From NCBI RefSeq assembly GCF_018613935.1, contig NZ_JAGGPF010000009.1, positions 1 to 64,000 of the forward strand: a stretch of 64,000 nucleotides of DNA, read 5' to 3'. The DNA comes from Agromyces sp. ISL-38 (GTDB lineage Bacteria; Actinomycetota; Actinomycetes; Actinomycetales; Microbacteriaceae). Within the stretch, counting starts at the first letter, position 1; each line of letters begins with the position of its first letter. Both the position numbers and the translations under genes were made by a program. Of this stretch, positions 18,384 through 27,520 are shown in pieces. The notes below the pieces were generated by a model. It did not search any database. It was given only the letters and a program-made list of their open reading frames with translations, and was not told where the DNA came from.

Positions 18384-19316
18384 TCAGATGAAGACGGGCT
18401 CGAGGTCGTCGCGTCGGGTGACCCGCCAGCTCGACGCCTCACGGAGGTCGTCGGGCGTGATCGCGTCCGCCGGGCGCACGACAGCGAGTCCGCGCTCGGC
18501 GAGGAATGCGGCGAGGTCGTCCTGATGCGAGTCGATATGCTCGCCGTGGTGCACGGACCTCGGCGAGAGCACGGGCACCTTGCCGGCGATCAGCGCGGCG
18601 AGCGCGGTTCCCGTGCCGGCGTGGCCGATGACGACGTCTGCCGCGCCGAGCTCGGCGGAGAGAGTCGCGGACGGCACCGAGGCGACGGCGTCGATGTCGA
18701 GGCCCGAGACATCCGTCGAACCGGTCTGCCAGAGCACCCGGGCGTCAGCGGGAAGGGCGCGCACGGCGGACTCCACGAGCCGACGGAAACCGAAGTCGCC
18801 GTTGCCTCCGACAGTCACGACGGCACGCGTTATCGGTGCCGGCTCGGCCCGTTCGACGCGGAACCCGTCGAAGACGGACAGCGCGTAGCGCCATCGCACT
18901 GACACGCGGCCCGGGTACTGCACGTAACGGCGCACCGTGGGGATCCGCTCGATGAGCTTGCCGGTCGTCGAGAGGTCGGTCACGCGCGTCGCACTCTCGA
19001 CGTAGCTGAACGGCACCCGTCGCAGCAGCGCGGGGATGAGGGCCGACAGGGCGATCTGGGCTCCCGAGCTCACGACCCTGTCGACCCGGTGCTCGGCGAA
19101 CGCCCGGCGTGCGACGCGGGTGTCGCGGAGCACACCGAGATGGTCGCGCGGCGGCCGGGTGGGCACGTGGTAGACGCGCTCGCCCTCGAGGAGCGACCTG
19201 CTCTGCGCCGTGTCGTCGGTCATCCAGACGATGTCTTCGCCAGCGACGATACGCGGCGCGAGCATGTGCAGCTGGGCGAGGTGCCCACCCGAGATCGCCA
19301 CGAGCATGGTCGTCAT
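18384..19316 (-). CDS. GT28-type glycosyltransferase (fused Alg14/Alg13-like)
   Basis: 310 aa. The N-terminal half begins TTMLVAISGGHLAQL and resembles the membrane-recruiting Alg14/Cps14F part; the C-terminal half has VTVGGNGDFGF and DVVIGHAGTGTALAALIAGKVPVLSPR, the Alg13/MurG-like UDP-sugar-binding part. In many bacteria these are two proteins; here one chain. Probably adds a second sugar to the lipid-linked first sugar. ATG overlaps the stop of the SGNH gene. Confidence 0.85.
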   Translation of the reverse strand: MTTMLVAISGGHLAQLHMLAPRIVAGEDIVWMTDDTAQSRSLLEGERVYHVPTRPPRDHLGVLRDTRVARRAFAEHRVDRVVSSGAQIALSALIPALLRRVPFSYVESATRVTDLSTTGKLIERIPTVRRYVQYPGRVSVRWRYALSVFDGFRVERAEPAPITRAVVTVGGNGDFGFRRLVESAVRALPADARVLWQTGSTDVSGLDIDAVASVPSATLSAELGAADVVIGHAGTGTALAALIAGKVPVLSPRSVHHGEHIDSHQDDLAAFLAERGLAVVRPADAITPDDLREASSWRVTRRDDLEPVFI

Positions 19317-20185
19317 CCGGCACCCTTTTCCAACGCGTTCCAGGCGAGCTCGGCGATCACGCGTTGTCCGGCGACCGACGGATGAAAGTAGTCGATCGAG
19401 GAGATCTCATCCGCCGTGAACGGGTAGGTGAACACCGCGCCGTCGTCGTCGATGCAGCGCTCGACCGCGGCGCACACTCGCTCGATGGCGGCGTTGTACT
19501 CAACGACCTGGGCAGCGACGGCGTCGCGCCGCCCGGCTGCCTCAGCCGACTCGTCGTCGGCGGAGCCGAGCAGGTTCTTGCAGGACGCGCTGCCGTTCCA
19601 CGTCTGCACCGTGCGCTCGTTCGCATGTCCGATCTCCCAGAGGTGATAGAGGTCGGGCACGGAGAGGGCGAGGATCGTGGCGTCGGGCGCCTCAGTGCTC
19701 AAACGGCCGAACAGCTTCGTCAACCGGGCCTCGTAGTCGTGTGTACTGGTCATCTCGGCGAGGCTCGGCGCGCACGCGTCATTGCCGCCGAGCAGCACGG
19801 TGACCAATTGTGGCCCTGCCTGGAGCACTTCGTCGACGAGCCCGAGGGCGTCTTCGACATCGCCGCCGTCTTTCGCCGCGTTCACGACGTTCGGTTCGAC
19901 ACCGGATGCCACGGCCAGCCGCTCCGCGATGGATCCGACAGCCGGGTCGGTGCCGCCCGACCAGGATGCCGCGGCGCATTGGCCCTGCTCGGCGCACGCG
20001 TTGACGCCGAGCGACACGGAGTCGCCGAGGATGCCGAGGGTTGCGACCGCGGGCGCGGCCGACGGCGGCTCCAGGTCGGCGAGGTCGGGGGGCGGTTCGC
20101 TCGTTGCGCAGCCCGCGAACAGCGTCAGCGCGAGGGTCGCGATGATCGGGCGCGCGATCCGAGCTCGGGTGCGGGATCTGCTCAC
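19313..20185 (-). CDS. SGNH/GDSL hydrolase lipoprotein
   Basis: 290 aa. N-terminus has a basic region, a hydrophobic core and the lipobox LFAGC (about residues 22-26), so an exported lipoprotein. SGNH blocks: GDSVSLG (nucleophile Ser), GGNDAC and a C-terminal DYFHPSVAG (catalytic Asp/His). Such enzymes remove or move O-acyl groups. GTG start overlaps the flippase stop (GTGA). Probably edits acyl groups on the exported glycan; a second SGNH-like lipoprotein opens locus B. Confidence 0.88.
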   Translation of the reverse strand: MSRSRTRARIARPIIATLALTLFAGCATSEPPPDLADLEPPSAAPAVATLGILGDSVSLGVNACAEQGQCAAASWSGGTDPAVGSIAERLAVASGVEPNVVNAAKDGGDVEDALGLVDEVLQAGPQLVTVLLGGNDACAPSLAEMTSTHDYEARLTKLFGRLSTEAPDATILALSVPDLYHLWEIGHANERTVQTWNGSASCKNLLGSADDESAEAAGRRDAVAAQVVEYNAAIERVCAAVERCIDDDGAVFTYPFTADEISSIDYFHPSVAGQRVIAELAWNALEKGAG

Positions 20186-21783
20186 GGTTCCGCCTTCCTG
20201 TCGTTGCCGACGGCGTCGCGGTGGGGTGCGTGATCGCCCTCGCGTGCCGCCGCGACATCCCGGACGACCTCGTCGACATACGTCGGCACCGCTGCCGCGG
20301 ACGACGGCGCGGCCGCCGCCGGCTTGCGCACCTGCTTGACGAATCCGATGATCTGCGCGAGATCGCGTCGGTACGCCGGGATGAGGAGGCACGCGAGCAG
20401 TGGTGCGATGCCGGCGGCGACGCCGAGCGCGAGTTGCACGACGGCGGGAAGCCCGGGCGTCGCCAGCTGCACGCCGTAGGCGGCGCCGAAGCACAACGGG
20501 GCGAGGACGACAGGCCGGATGATCGGGCGCAGGATGTCGCCGATGCGCACGAAGGTCCCGGTCGTGGCGAAGTGGAAGCCGGGCACGAGCAAAGCGAGCG
20601 TGAGGAGTCCGTAGACGAGGGCGAGCCCCTCGACGCCCGCCCACCAGATGCCGAGGAAGTACCCGCCGATCACCATCGGACGCGTCACGAGGTAGTAGAT
20701 GAGCTGGCGATGCGCGCGACCGAGGGTGATGTACAGCCATCCGAGCACGCTGCCGATCGACTGCGCGACGCCCGCGATGGCGAGGAGGCTGAAGAGCGTC
20801 GCGGCCTCCTCCCAGCCGGGCCCGAGCAGGATCGCGATGAGCGGCGACGAGACCGCGGCGGCGACGGCGTAGACCGGGATGGTCAGGTAGCCGATGATCA
20901 TGAGGGCGCCGCGTATGTACCGGCGATACCGGTCGCCGTCGTCCTGCAGCTTGCTGAGCACCGGCAGCGCCACGCGCCCGAGGGTGCCGTTCAGCTGCTG
21001 CATCGGCAGGAGGTAGAGCGCGTACGCTCGCGAGTACTGGCCGAGGGCCGCGGGCCCCATCTGCTGGCCGATGATGACGTTGTCGAAGTTCTTCGCCGCG
21101 TAGTTCAGCAGCTGGACGCCGAAGATGCTGCCACCGGTCGTGACCAGCGGCACGACCTCGCGCGAGATGTGCGGGCGGCCGAACTTGGGCCGGGAGGCGA
21201 CCCACAGGGCGATGAGCCGGTAGAGCTGCCCTGCGCCCGACATGACCACGAGCGACCACACGCCCCAGCCGAGCAGGGCCGCGCCGATGCCGAGGCCGAC
21301 GCCGCAGAGCATCGAGACGACGTCGATGTTCGCGAGCACGCCGAATCGCAGGTTGCGCTGCACGCGCGCCTGCATCGGCATCGACAGCCCGTTGATGAGG
21401 AGGATCGGAGCGATCGCCAGGGTGAGCGGGATGAGCCGCTCCTCGTCGTAGAGCAGTGCGATGAGCGGTGCGGACGCGGCAATCACGACCATGAGCACGA
21501 CCCCGAGTGCCACCGAGAGCCACATGACGCTCATCCACATGCGATCGCTCAGGTTCCTCGCCTGGATGATTGCGCCGGTGAGGCCGAAGTCGCGCACGAG
21601 GTCGGCGACGCCGACGATGGCGGTGACCATCGCGACGAGGCCGAAGTCGGCCGGCGTGAGCAGACGGGCGAGCACGACCGTCGACGCCACCTGGATGAGC
21701 GTCTTGCCGCCGAAGCCGCCCATGGTCACGAACACCCCCCGTGAGGAGGTGTGCGCGAGCCGGTCGGTGGCCGGGGCGCTCAT
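20182..21783 (-). CDS. Polysaccharide flippase (Wzx-like, MOP superfamily)
   Basis: 533 aa, with about a dozen hydrophobic segments between residues 20 and 460 and a hydrophilic tail. LTPADFGLVAMVTAI and NFDNVIIGQQMGPAALGQYSRAY are typical of Wzx/MOP family 2 exporters (WzxC type). Moves lipid-linked repeat units across the membrane. ATG overlaps the upstream GT2 stop. Paired with the polymerase at 22637-24262 as the locus A Wzx/Wzy set. Confidence 0.93.
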   Translation of the reverse strand: MSAPATDRLAHTSSRGVFVTMGGFGGKTLIQVASTVVLARLLTPADFGLVAMVTAIVGVADLVRDFGLTGAIIQARNLSDRMWMSVMWLSVALGVVLMVVIAASAPLIALLYDEERLIPLTLAIAPILLINGLSMPMQARVQRNLRFGVLANIDVVSMLCGVGLGIGAALLGWGVWSLVVMSGAGQLYRLIALWVASRPKFGRPHISREVVPLVTTGGSIFGVQLLNYAAKNFDNVIIGQQMGPAALGQYSRAYALYLLPMQQLNGTLGRVALPVLSKLQDDGDRYRRYIRGALMIIGYLTIPVYAVAAAVSSPLIAILLGPGWEEAATLFSLLAIAGVAQSIGSVLGWLYITLGRAHRQLIYYLVTRPMVIGGYFLGIWWAGVEGLALVYGLLTLALLVPGFHFATTGTFVRIGDILRPIIRPVVLAPLCFGAAYGVQLATPGLPAVVQLALGVAAGIAPLLACLLIPAYRRDLAQIIGFVKQVRKPAAAAPSSAAAVPTYVDEVVRDVAAAREGDHAPHRDAVGNDRKAEP

Positions 21784-22640
21784 GCGATCGCCCTGCTGGT
21801 CTCGTCGCGCGCCCACTCCGGCTCCCTTCGCTCGGCGATCAGCCTGCGGGCCCGAAGCCTCGGAACCGTCGAGGTGACGCAGTAGACCCCGAACGCGACC
21901 CAGAGCCGCGGTTGCCGCGCCACCCGTCGCACGAGGTTGCCGGCGCGGTCTCCCATTGGCGCGTCGGCCGCGAGCTGCACGTCCGACGGGAGCTCGCGGT
22001 TGCCCCGCGCGATCCGGGTCGAGCGCCGCAGGTGCGCCGCGAGGGTGCGGGCGCTCCGGACACGGAACGCGTGCCCGTCGAGGGTCTCGCGCTCGGACGG
22101 CAGGAACAGCTGCTGCACGAAGCGGTCGTCCGCGATGACGTGCGGCCAGGTATCGAAGCGCGCGCGCCCCGCGGCCGACATCGCGTAGATGCCGGAACCG
22201 ATGTGCCCAGCGCTCCGGTAGTCGGTCAGCTCCCAGATCCGATAGTGCTGGCGCACCGGCCATGACACGCCGTCCGTGTCGATCTCCAACCGTGGCGAAG
22301 CGACGAGCGGACCGCCGGTGCGAGTGAGCGCGTCGGCGAGCGCGAGCAGCGTCGCAACGTCGACTGCGACGTCGGCGTCGACGTACGCGCGGGGAAACGT
22401 CGTGGCGGCGGCATCCCCCGCCTCGAGGGCGTCGATCTTCGACGCCGCGGCGATCTCGACCACGCGCACGGCCGGTTCGAACGCGCGCGCCACAGGCACG
22501 GTCGCGTCGCGGCATCCGTTCGCGACCACGACGATCTCGAGTTCGGTCGAGTGCGGGTCGGAGGTGAGCGCCTCGAGCAGGCGCCCGATGACGGCGGCTT
22601 CGTCGTGCGCCGGGATCACGACGGAGAGGCGCACCGTCAT
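21780..22640 (-). CDS. Glycosyltransferase family 2
   Basis: 286 aa. Starts LSVVIPAHDEAAVIGRLL, then VVVANGCRDAT, AYVDADVAV (DxD) and IADDRFVQQLF. The C-terminal 80 residues contain a hydrophobic stretch (VAFGVYCVTS) and may contact the membrane. Translation is coupled on both sides by 4-bp overlaps (polymerase and flippase). Confidence 0.9.
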   Translation of the reverse strand: MTVRLSVVIPAHDEAAVIGRLLEALTSDPHSTELEIVVVANGCRDATVPVARAFEPAVRVVEIAAASKIDALEAGDAAATTFPRAYVDADVAVDVATLLALADALTRTGGPLVASPRLEIDTDGVSWPVRQHYRIWELTDYRSAGHIGSGIYAMSAAGRARFDTWPHVIADDRFVQQLFLPSERETLDGHAFRVRSARTLAAHLRRSTRIARGNRELPSDVQLAADAPMGDRAGNLVRRVARQPRLWVAFGVYCVTSTVPRLRARRLIAERREPEWARDETSRAIA

Positions 22641-24262
22641 CTGGCCGACCCCATCTCGCGGTCGGCCGGCTCGGCGAGGTCGGATGCCTCGTCCGTTGTC
22701 TCCATCGAACGACGGCGCTCACGCCGCGGCGCCTCGATGAGCAGCCACGCGCCGACGGCGAGGAGCATGCACAAAATGAAGAACGTCTGGAAGAAGCCGA
22801 ACGCGTCGTAGAAGAAGATCGCCGCGATGTACCCGGAGAGCGACACGGCGATGGTGATGGCGAGCATGGAGTGGCGATGCTCTGCCGCCTGGGTGAACGC
22901 GAAATGGAGCAACCGGATCGGCGGCACGAGGAGGAACACCGCGAGGCCGAGCACGCCAAGCGCGCCCGTCTCCATGAGCGTGCCGAGGAACTGGTTGTCG
23001 AGGATGAACGCGTTGGCCTCGTCGCCGATCACGATGCGGCTGCCGAACCCGCTGCCGAAGAACGGTTGCTGGCCGACCTCGCGCATCGCAGGTTCGAGGT
23101 CGGCGAGCCTGCCCGCACCGCCGAAGCCCGCCGAGGTGTACTGCGACGCGACGAGCGAGTCGATGTCGAGGAAGGAGAGCACCATCGACTCGAACACCTT
23201 GGGCAGCACGGCGGCCGCGAGCAGCACGACGGGGAACGCGAGCGCGAACAGGACCCCTGCGACCCGTGGATGGAAGATCAGCGTGACGAGGAACATGATC
23301 CCGAGCACAACGACCGCCGTGCGGGAGATCGCGGCGAGGACACCGCCGAAGAGCATGACCGTTGCGCCCGCGTAGACGAGCTTGCGATTGATGCTGTTCG
23401 TCGGCCATGCCGCGTACTTCGCCAGGTAAATGGCGAGCGGGATGAGGATGCAGAGCGCGACGGCGAGTGCGATCGGATGCTGCGCCGAGCCGAACGCGCG
23501 GGTGACGCCCGCGCGACTCACGTCGCCGCCCTCGCGGAGGAGCGTGAGCGGCAGCACGTCGCCGAGCATGAGGAAGACGTTCATCTTCGACACGCGCTCG
23601 ATCAACGCGAAGAACGAGACGACCACGCCCGCCCACGTAATGAACGTGACGAGGAGCATCACGTCGCGCTCCGAGCGCAGCAAGAGCCGGAAGCAGTAGA
23701 AGACCGCGAGCATGGCCAGGAGCTGGGAGATGCCCCCGATCGCAGTCTCGACGAGTCCCTGGTTCGCGAGCTCCATGCCGTTCACGACGAACGAGACGAG
23801 CACGGTGACGAGGAGGATGCCGATCGGCCACCCGAACGCCACGGGGCGCCAGCGCACCTCGGGCTTCAGGATGAGTGCCACGACGAGCGCCACGACCACG
23901 ATCCCGAGCACGAGACGGTAAGGCTCGAGCTGGAACGGCAACGGCATCGGGATCGCGTAGCGGCGCGCTGGCACGAACATGATGACCGCGGCGAGCGCGA
24001 TGATCGCCGCCGTCCAGCTGAAGACGAACCGGCGGAAGATCACGAGCAGCGCCACCACGAGGAGCACGCCGCCTGCGATCAGCGGCGGGAGCAGCGCCAC
24101 CGCGGTGACCGCGACGACCGCCAGCACGGCGGCCGCCACGATGACACGCCGCCGATCGAGCGCGGCTGTCGGCGGTTCGGCCTGCGGCGTTTCGGATGCG
24201 GCACCGGTCTCGGGCGCACGGGTCGCGTCGGCGGCTTCGAGCACGCCGTCGGCGGAGGTCAC
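22637..24262 (-). CDS. O-antigen polymerase/ligase family membrane protein (Wzy-like)
   Basis: 541 aa with around 12 membrane helices and a large extracytoplasmic loop holding the ligase-type region (SRTAVVVLGIMFLVT, then FGGAGRLADL and FFGSGFGSR). Expected to polymerise lipid-linked repeat units on the outer face. The start is GTG 24262; GAGG upstream and only 8 bp separate it from the chain-length gene. The hydrophilic first 35 residues are Ala/Glu-rich. Confidence 0.88.
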   Translation of the reverse strand: MTSADGVLEAADATRAPETGAASETPQAEPPTAALDRRRVIVAAAVLAVVAVTAVALLPPLIAGGVLLVVALLVIFRRFVFSWTAAIIALAAVIMFVPARRYAIPMPLPFQLEPYRLVLGIVVVALVVALILKPEVRWRPVAFGWPIGILLVTVLVSFVVNGMELANQGLVETAIGGISQLLAMLAVFYCFRLLLRSERDVMLLVTFITWAGVVVSFFALIERVSKMNVFLMLGDVLPLTLLREGGDVSRAGVTRAFGSAQHPIALAVALCILIPLAIYLAKYAAWPTNSINRKLVYAGATVMLFGGVLAAISRTAVVVLGIMFLVTLIFHPRVAGVLFALAFPVVLLAAAVLPKVFESMVLSFLDIDSLVASQYTSAGFGGAGRLADLEPAMREVGQQPFFGSGFGSRIVIGDEANAFILDNQFLGTLMETGALGVLGLAVFLLVPPIRLLHFAFTQAAEHRHSMLAITIAVSLSGYIAAIFFYDAFGFFQTFFILCMLLAVGAWLLIEAPRRERRRSMETTDEASDLAEPADREMGSAR

Positions 24263-24270
24263 GGTGCGCC

Positions 24271-25122
24271 TCAGTCCGTCCGGGTGCCGGCGCCGATGAG
24301 CACGTGGTCGTCGGAGCCCTTCGAGGCTCTCTCTGACGGCTCGGGCCCGGCGGCCTGCGTCTCGGATGCCGCGTCGTCGACCGGCGCCGTATCGCGAGCG
24401 GCCCGCCGCGAACGGCGCTTCGCACGGCTCGATCGGATCCCGGCGAGCACGAACGCGAGGGCGATGAATGCCAGGAAGACGGCGAATCCGGTGATCACGA
24501 TCGGGATCGCGGGATTGCTCGTCTCACCCTCGACCGCCGCCCCTTCGGCCAGGACCTCGAGCATGACGCGGTTCTCGGGCGCGATCGCCTTCTCCGTCTG
24601 CTGCGTCTCGACGTAGCCGAGGAAGACTCCGGTGGCCGCCGAGGAGATCTCCTCGGCGCGCTCCTCCGTCGCCGCCGTGCCCACGATCTCGAGCACCGGC
24701 AGTTTCAGCGAACCCGGGAACCGCTCGTCGCCCGCGGGCTGCGTGGTACGACGGATCGCGGTGATGGTCTCCGTGTCCTCGTCGAGGACGCCGATGTCGG
24801 ACTCGACGGCAGCGCGAACGGTGGCACCCGCCACGATGTAGGCGTAGATCTGCGCCGCGGACGGTAGGTCGAGCGGCTCAGGCGCCGAGACGCCCTGCTC
24901 GATCGGCTGGCCGGGGATCGTCGCCTGGTACAGCGTGTCGCTCGGACTCGTGACGAGGATCGTCGTGCCGGCGGTGTACGACTTCACGGCCCTCGACTCG
25001 ACCTGGCCCGTGTTGGTGATCGTGAATCCGGCGAAGAAGCCGGCCACGATCGCAACGATCAGGCCGAAGGCCAACAGCCACTTGTAGCTCCACAACGTTT
25101 GGAGGTACTTCGGAGTCTCCAT
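24271..25122 (-). CDS. Chain-length determinant (Wzz-like) without kinase domain
   Basis: 283 aa: short cytoplasmic N-terminus (METPKYLQTLWSYKW), membrane helix about 15-38, a periplasm-side domain of about 170 residues, second helix near residues 215-240, and a basic then acidic cytoplasmic tail. This is the Wzz topology; no Walker motifs, so no BY-kinase. First gene of the minus-strand operon that ends at 17416. Controls length of the locus A glycan, by family analogy. Confidence 0.83.
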   Translation of the reverse strand: METPKYLQTLWSYKWLLAFGLIVAIVAGFFAGFTITNTGQVESRAVKSYTAGTTILVTSPSDTLYQATIPGQPIEQGVSAPEPLDLPSAAQIYAYIVAGATVRAAVESDIGVLDEDTETITAIRRTTQPAGDERFPGSLKLPVLEIVGTAATEERAEEISSAATGVFLGYVETQQTEKAIAPENRVMLEVLAEGAAVEGETSNPAIPIVITGFAVFLAFIALAFVLAGIRSSRAKRRSRRAARDTAPVDDAASETQAAGPEPSERASKGSDDHVLIGAGTRTD

Positions 25123-25256
25123 GGCGGTTCCCACTCTCGTCTCGGCCGGCTCCCCCGGGCACTTGCTCGAGCGCCCCGCCCGATCGCTCGGTCCCGGTGC
25201 GCCATTGTCAACGCGAGATGTGAGGAACACTCCGTCACGTTCATAGTGGGGCCGGA

Positions 25257-25297
25257 CTGTTAACGGCGCGCCCGCTTTGTGTTGCGCACCTGTTAAC
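25257..25297. promoter_or_regulatory. Two CTGTTAAC boxes 33 bp apart in a divergent promoter region
   Basis: CTGTTAAC occurs at 25257-25264 and 25290-25297, same orientation, start-to-start distance 33 bp (about three helical turns); each core GTTAAC is palindromic. They lie in the 264-bp gap between the Wzz-like gene and a divergent glycosyltransferase, the sole control region for two glycan operons. This looks like an operator pair; no -10/-35 is convincing. Confidence 0.5.
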
Positions 25298-25386
25298 TCT
25301 GCGCGTCAATGCGGCGTCTGAAGTTGTGGATGCCTCGGTTTCCCATCGATGGTTGGAGGGACACACTCTGCGTCACGGGGGTACTC

Positions 25387-26598
25387 ATGGCTTCGACGGG
25401 ATCGAAGGGCGGCCAACGGGTTTCGATCCTGTACAGCTTCCCGCACGCGATCGGCGCGCCCGGCATCGGATGGACGGCGTGGAACCAGGTGAACGAACTC
25501 GTCCGCGCCGGGCACGAGGTGCACGTCGTCGCCGCGAGCGTCGCACGCCGGGTGCCCGGTCTCGCATCCGTCGAGACCTCGCTCACGGTGGCCGGCCGTC
25601 GGATCCCCCATCGCGCGATAGGTCGCGACCGTGCCCTCGCCTGGCACGACACGGTCGCAGCGCGATCGGTCGCCAGGCGAGCTCCCGAGGTCGTGCACGT
25701 ATGGCCGCTCGCGGCGAGCCGGACGATCGCCGCGGCTGCGCGGAGCGGCATCCCGTCGTTCCGCGAGGTGCCGAACACTCACACCGGCAACGCCTACGAG
25801 GTCGTGGCGCGCGAGTCCGCACGCCTGGGGCTCACCCCGCGAGCGGGTGCGTCGCACTCCGCCGATCCGCGGCGGCTCGCCACGGAGGAGCGCGAGTGGG
25901 CTACCGCGACGGCACTCCTCGTTCCCTCGGAGGCGGTGGCGACGACGTTCCTCGAGCGCGGGTTCGACCCTTCGAGGCTTCGGCGCCATCGCTACGGCTG
26001 CACGCCGGATGCCACGGTGACGCGAATCGGGTCGGGGTCGACCGGGCTCACGGCCGTCTTCCTCGGCCGCGTCGAGCCGCGAAAGGGACTCCACCACGCC
26101 CTCGACGCCTGGCTCGCCTCGAGCGCCTGCGGCCACGGACGACTGCTCGTGTTCGGTGCCATCGACGATGACTACCGCTCGGTGCTCGCCGATCGCCTCG
26201 CGCATCCGAGCGTCGAACTTCGGGGCGTGACGAACGCGCCGATGCATGAACTCGCCGGCGCGGACGTGCTGCTCCTTCCGACCATCGAGGAGGGCAGTGC
26301 GCTGGTCACCTACGAGGCCCAGGTCGCCGGATGCGTCCCGCTCGTCTCGACCGCGGCGGGTGCCCTGCTCGACCACGACGTGCACGGGTTGCTGCACGAC
26401 GTCGGCGATGTCGCCACCCTCACGGCGCAGCTCGACCTGCTCGCCGGCGATCCCGACACGCTCGCCCGACTCAGTGCGGGCGCCATGGCCCACGCTCCCG
26501 AATTGAGCTGGGCCGCCGCAGCGCAGAGCCTCCTCGCCGCCTACGGCCGAACCTCAAGCCTCGCCCCGAAGGGATCCGAGCGTGCAGACGCCGCATGA
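25387..26598 (+). CDS. Glycosyltransferase family 4-like
   Basis: 403 aa from ATG 25387, 5 bases after GGGGG; ATG 25309 and 25330 are in frame but lack a ribosome site. GT-B enzyme: HAIGAPGIGWTAWNQV, VHVWPLAASR, LFLGRVEPRKGLHHAL-like donor start (AVFLGRVEPRKG), and EGSALVTYEAQVAG (E-x7-E type). Opens the second plus-strand operon of locus A, 25387-30478. Start certainty is moderate. Confidence 0.85.
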   Translation: MASTGSKGGQRVSILYSFPHAIGAPGIGWTAWNQVNELVRAGHEVHVVAASVARRVPGLASVETSLTVAGRRIPHRAIGRDRALAWHDTVAARSVARRAPEVVHVWPLAASRTIAAAARSGIPSFREVPNTHTGNAYEVVARESARLGLTPRAGASHSADPRRLATEEREWATATALLVPSEAVATTFLERGFDPSRLRRHRYGCTPDATVTRIGSGSTGLTAVFLGRVEPRKGLHHALDAWLASSACGHGRLLVFGAIDDDYRSVLADRLAHPSVELRGVTNAPMHELAGADVLLLPTIEEGSALVTYEAQVAGCVPLVSTAAGALLDHDVHGLLHDVGDVATLTAQLDLLAGDPDTLARLSAGAMAHAPELSWAAAAQSLLAAYGRTSSLAPKGSERADAA

Positions 26599-27520
26599 CC
26601 TCGCCGTGATCGTGTGCACTCGCAATCGTGCGACGATGCTCGCGGCCGCGCTCCGTTCGATCACCCAAGCGGTGCCCGCCGGCGTGGAGGTGCTCGTCGT
26701 CGACTCCGCATCGGACACGTGGGAGACCCGCGACGTCGCCGAGGCGGCCGGTGCCGGGTACGTGCGCAGCGAGATCCGTGGCCTCTCGATCGCGCGCGAC
26801 CTCGGCCTCCGCACGAGCACGCGCCCGCTCGTGCTGTTCACCGACGACGACTGCATCGCCGTAGACGGGTGGATCGACCCGATCCTCGAGCGATTCGGCG
26901 ACCCCACCGTCGGCGCGGTGACGGGCCGCATGCTCGACCACACGCTCATCGGCGACACCGGCGCACCGGCGCCACCGCGCCGGTTCACGCGGACGATCCA
27001 GGGCCCCGACGCCGGTCACGGCGCCGTCATGGCTTTCCGCCGTCAGCTCGTGCTCGAACTCGGCGGCTTCGACGATGTGCTGGGAGCCGGACGTCATCTG
27101 GCTGGCGCGGAGGACCTCGACATGTTCTGCCGCGTGCTCGACGCCGGCCACGCGATCGTGCACGAGCCCTCGTGCATCATCCACCACACGAACACCCGCG
27201 AGGGCGACTCGTACACTGCGCTCCACCTCGGCTACGGGCTCGGCCTCGGCGCGCTCGCCAACAAGCTCCTGCGCTTGCGCTTCCGGGTGGGCATCGCCTT
27301 TCTCGCGGTGCTGCTCAAGCGCACCGGCGGGCGCGCGGTGCGGCACTTCCGCGATCCGCGCAAGGGCAGCGCGGATCGGGCGATGCTCCGCGGCATCCGT
27401 CAGGGCTTCGTCGCCGGCGCCAGGATGAAACTCCAGGGAACCACGTTCATCGACGAGCATCCACCGCCGTCGACGCCGGTCGACGAGCACGTCGACCGAG
27501 ACACCGAGAGGAATCGATGA
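26582..27520 (+). CDS. Glycosyltransferase family 2
   Basis: 312 aa. GT-A motifs: [35 protein letters not shown] (DxD), [11 protein letters not shown] and [18 protein letters not shown] start follows GAAGGGA and overlaps the previous gene by 17 bp. Stop overlaps the WS/DGAT-like gene (ATGA), so that acyltransferase is translated together with it. Confidence 0.9.
   Translation: MQTPHDLAVIVCTRNRATMLAAALRSITQAVPAGVEVLVVDSASDTWETRDVAEAAGAGYVRSEIRGLSIARDLGLRTSTRPLVLFTDDDCIAVDGWIDPILERFGDPTVGAVTGRMLDHTLIGDTGAPAPPRRFTRTIQGPDAGHGAVMAFRRQLVLELGGFDDVLGAGRHLAGAEDLDMFCRVLDAGHAIVHEPSCIIHHTNTREGDSYTALHLGYGLGLGALANKLLRLRFRVGIAFLAVLLKRTGGRAVRHFRDPRKGSADRAMLRGIRQGFVAGARMKLQGTTFIDEHPPPSTPVDEHVDRDTERNR

Noticed and set aside
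20182-22959. 925-codon minus frame suggesting a fusion upstream of the flippase
   Set aside because: Only the part after ATG 21783 looks like a flippase; the rest is an Arg-rich shadow of the GT2 and polymerase genes, and the ATGA overlap marks the true start.
25200-25300. sigma-70-like promoters around the CTGTTAAC boxes
   Set aside because: TATGAA on the minus strand has only weak -35 candidates at wrong spacing (12 bp); not strong enough to annotate.
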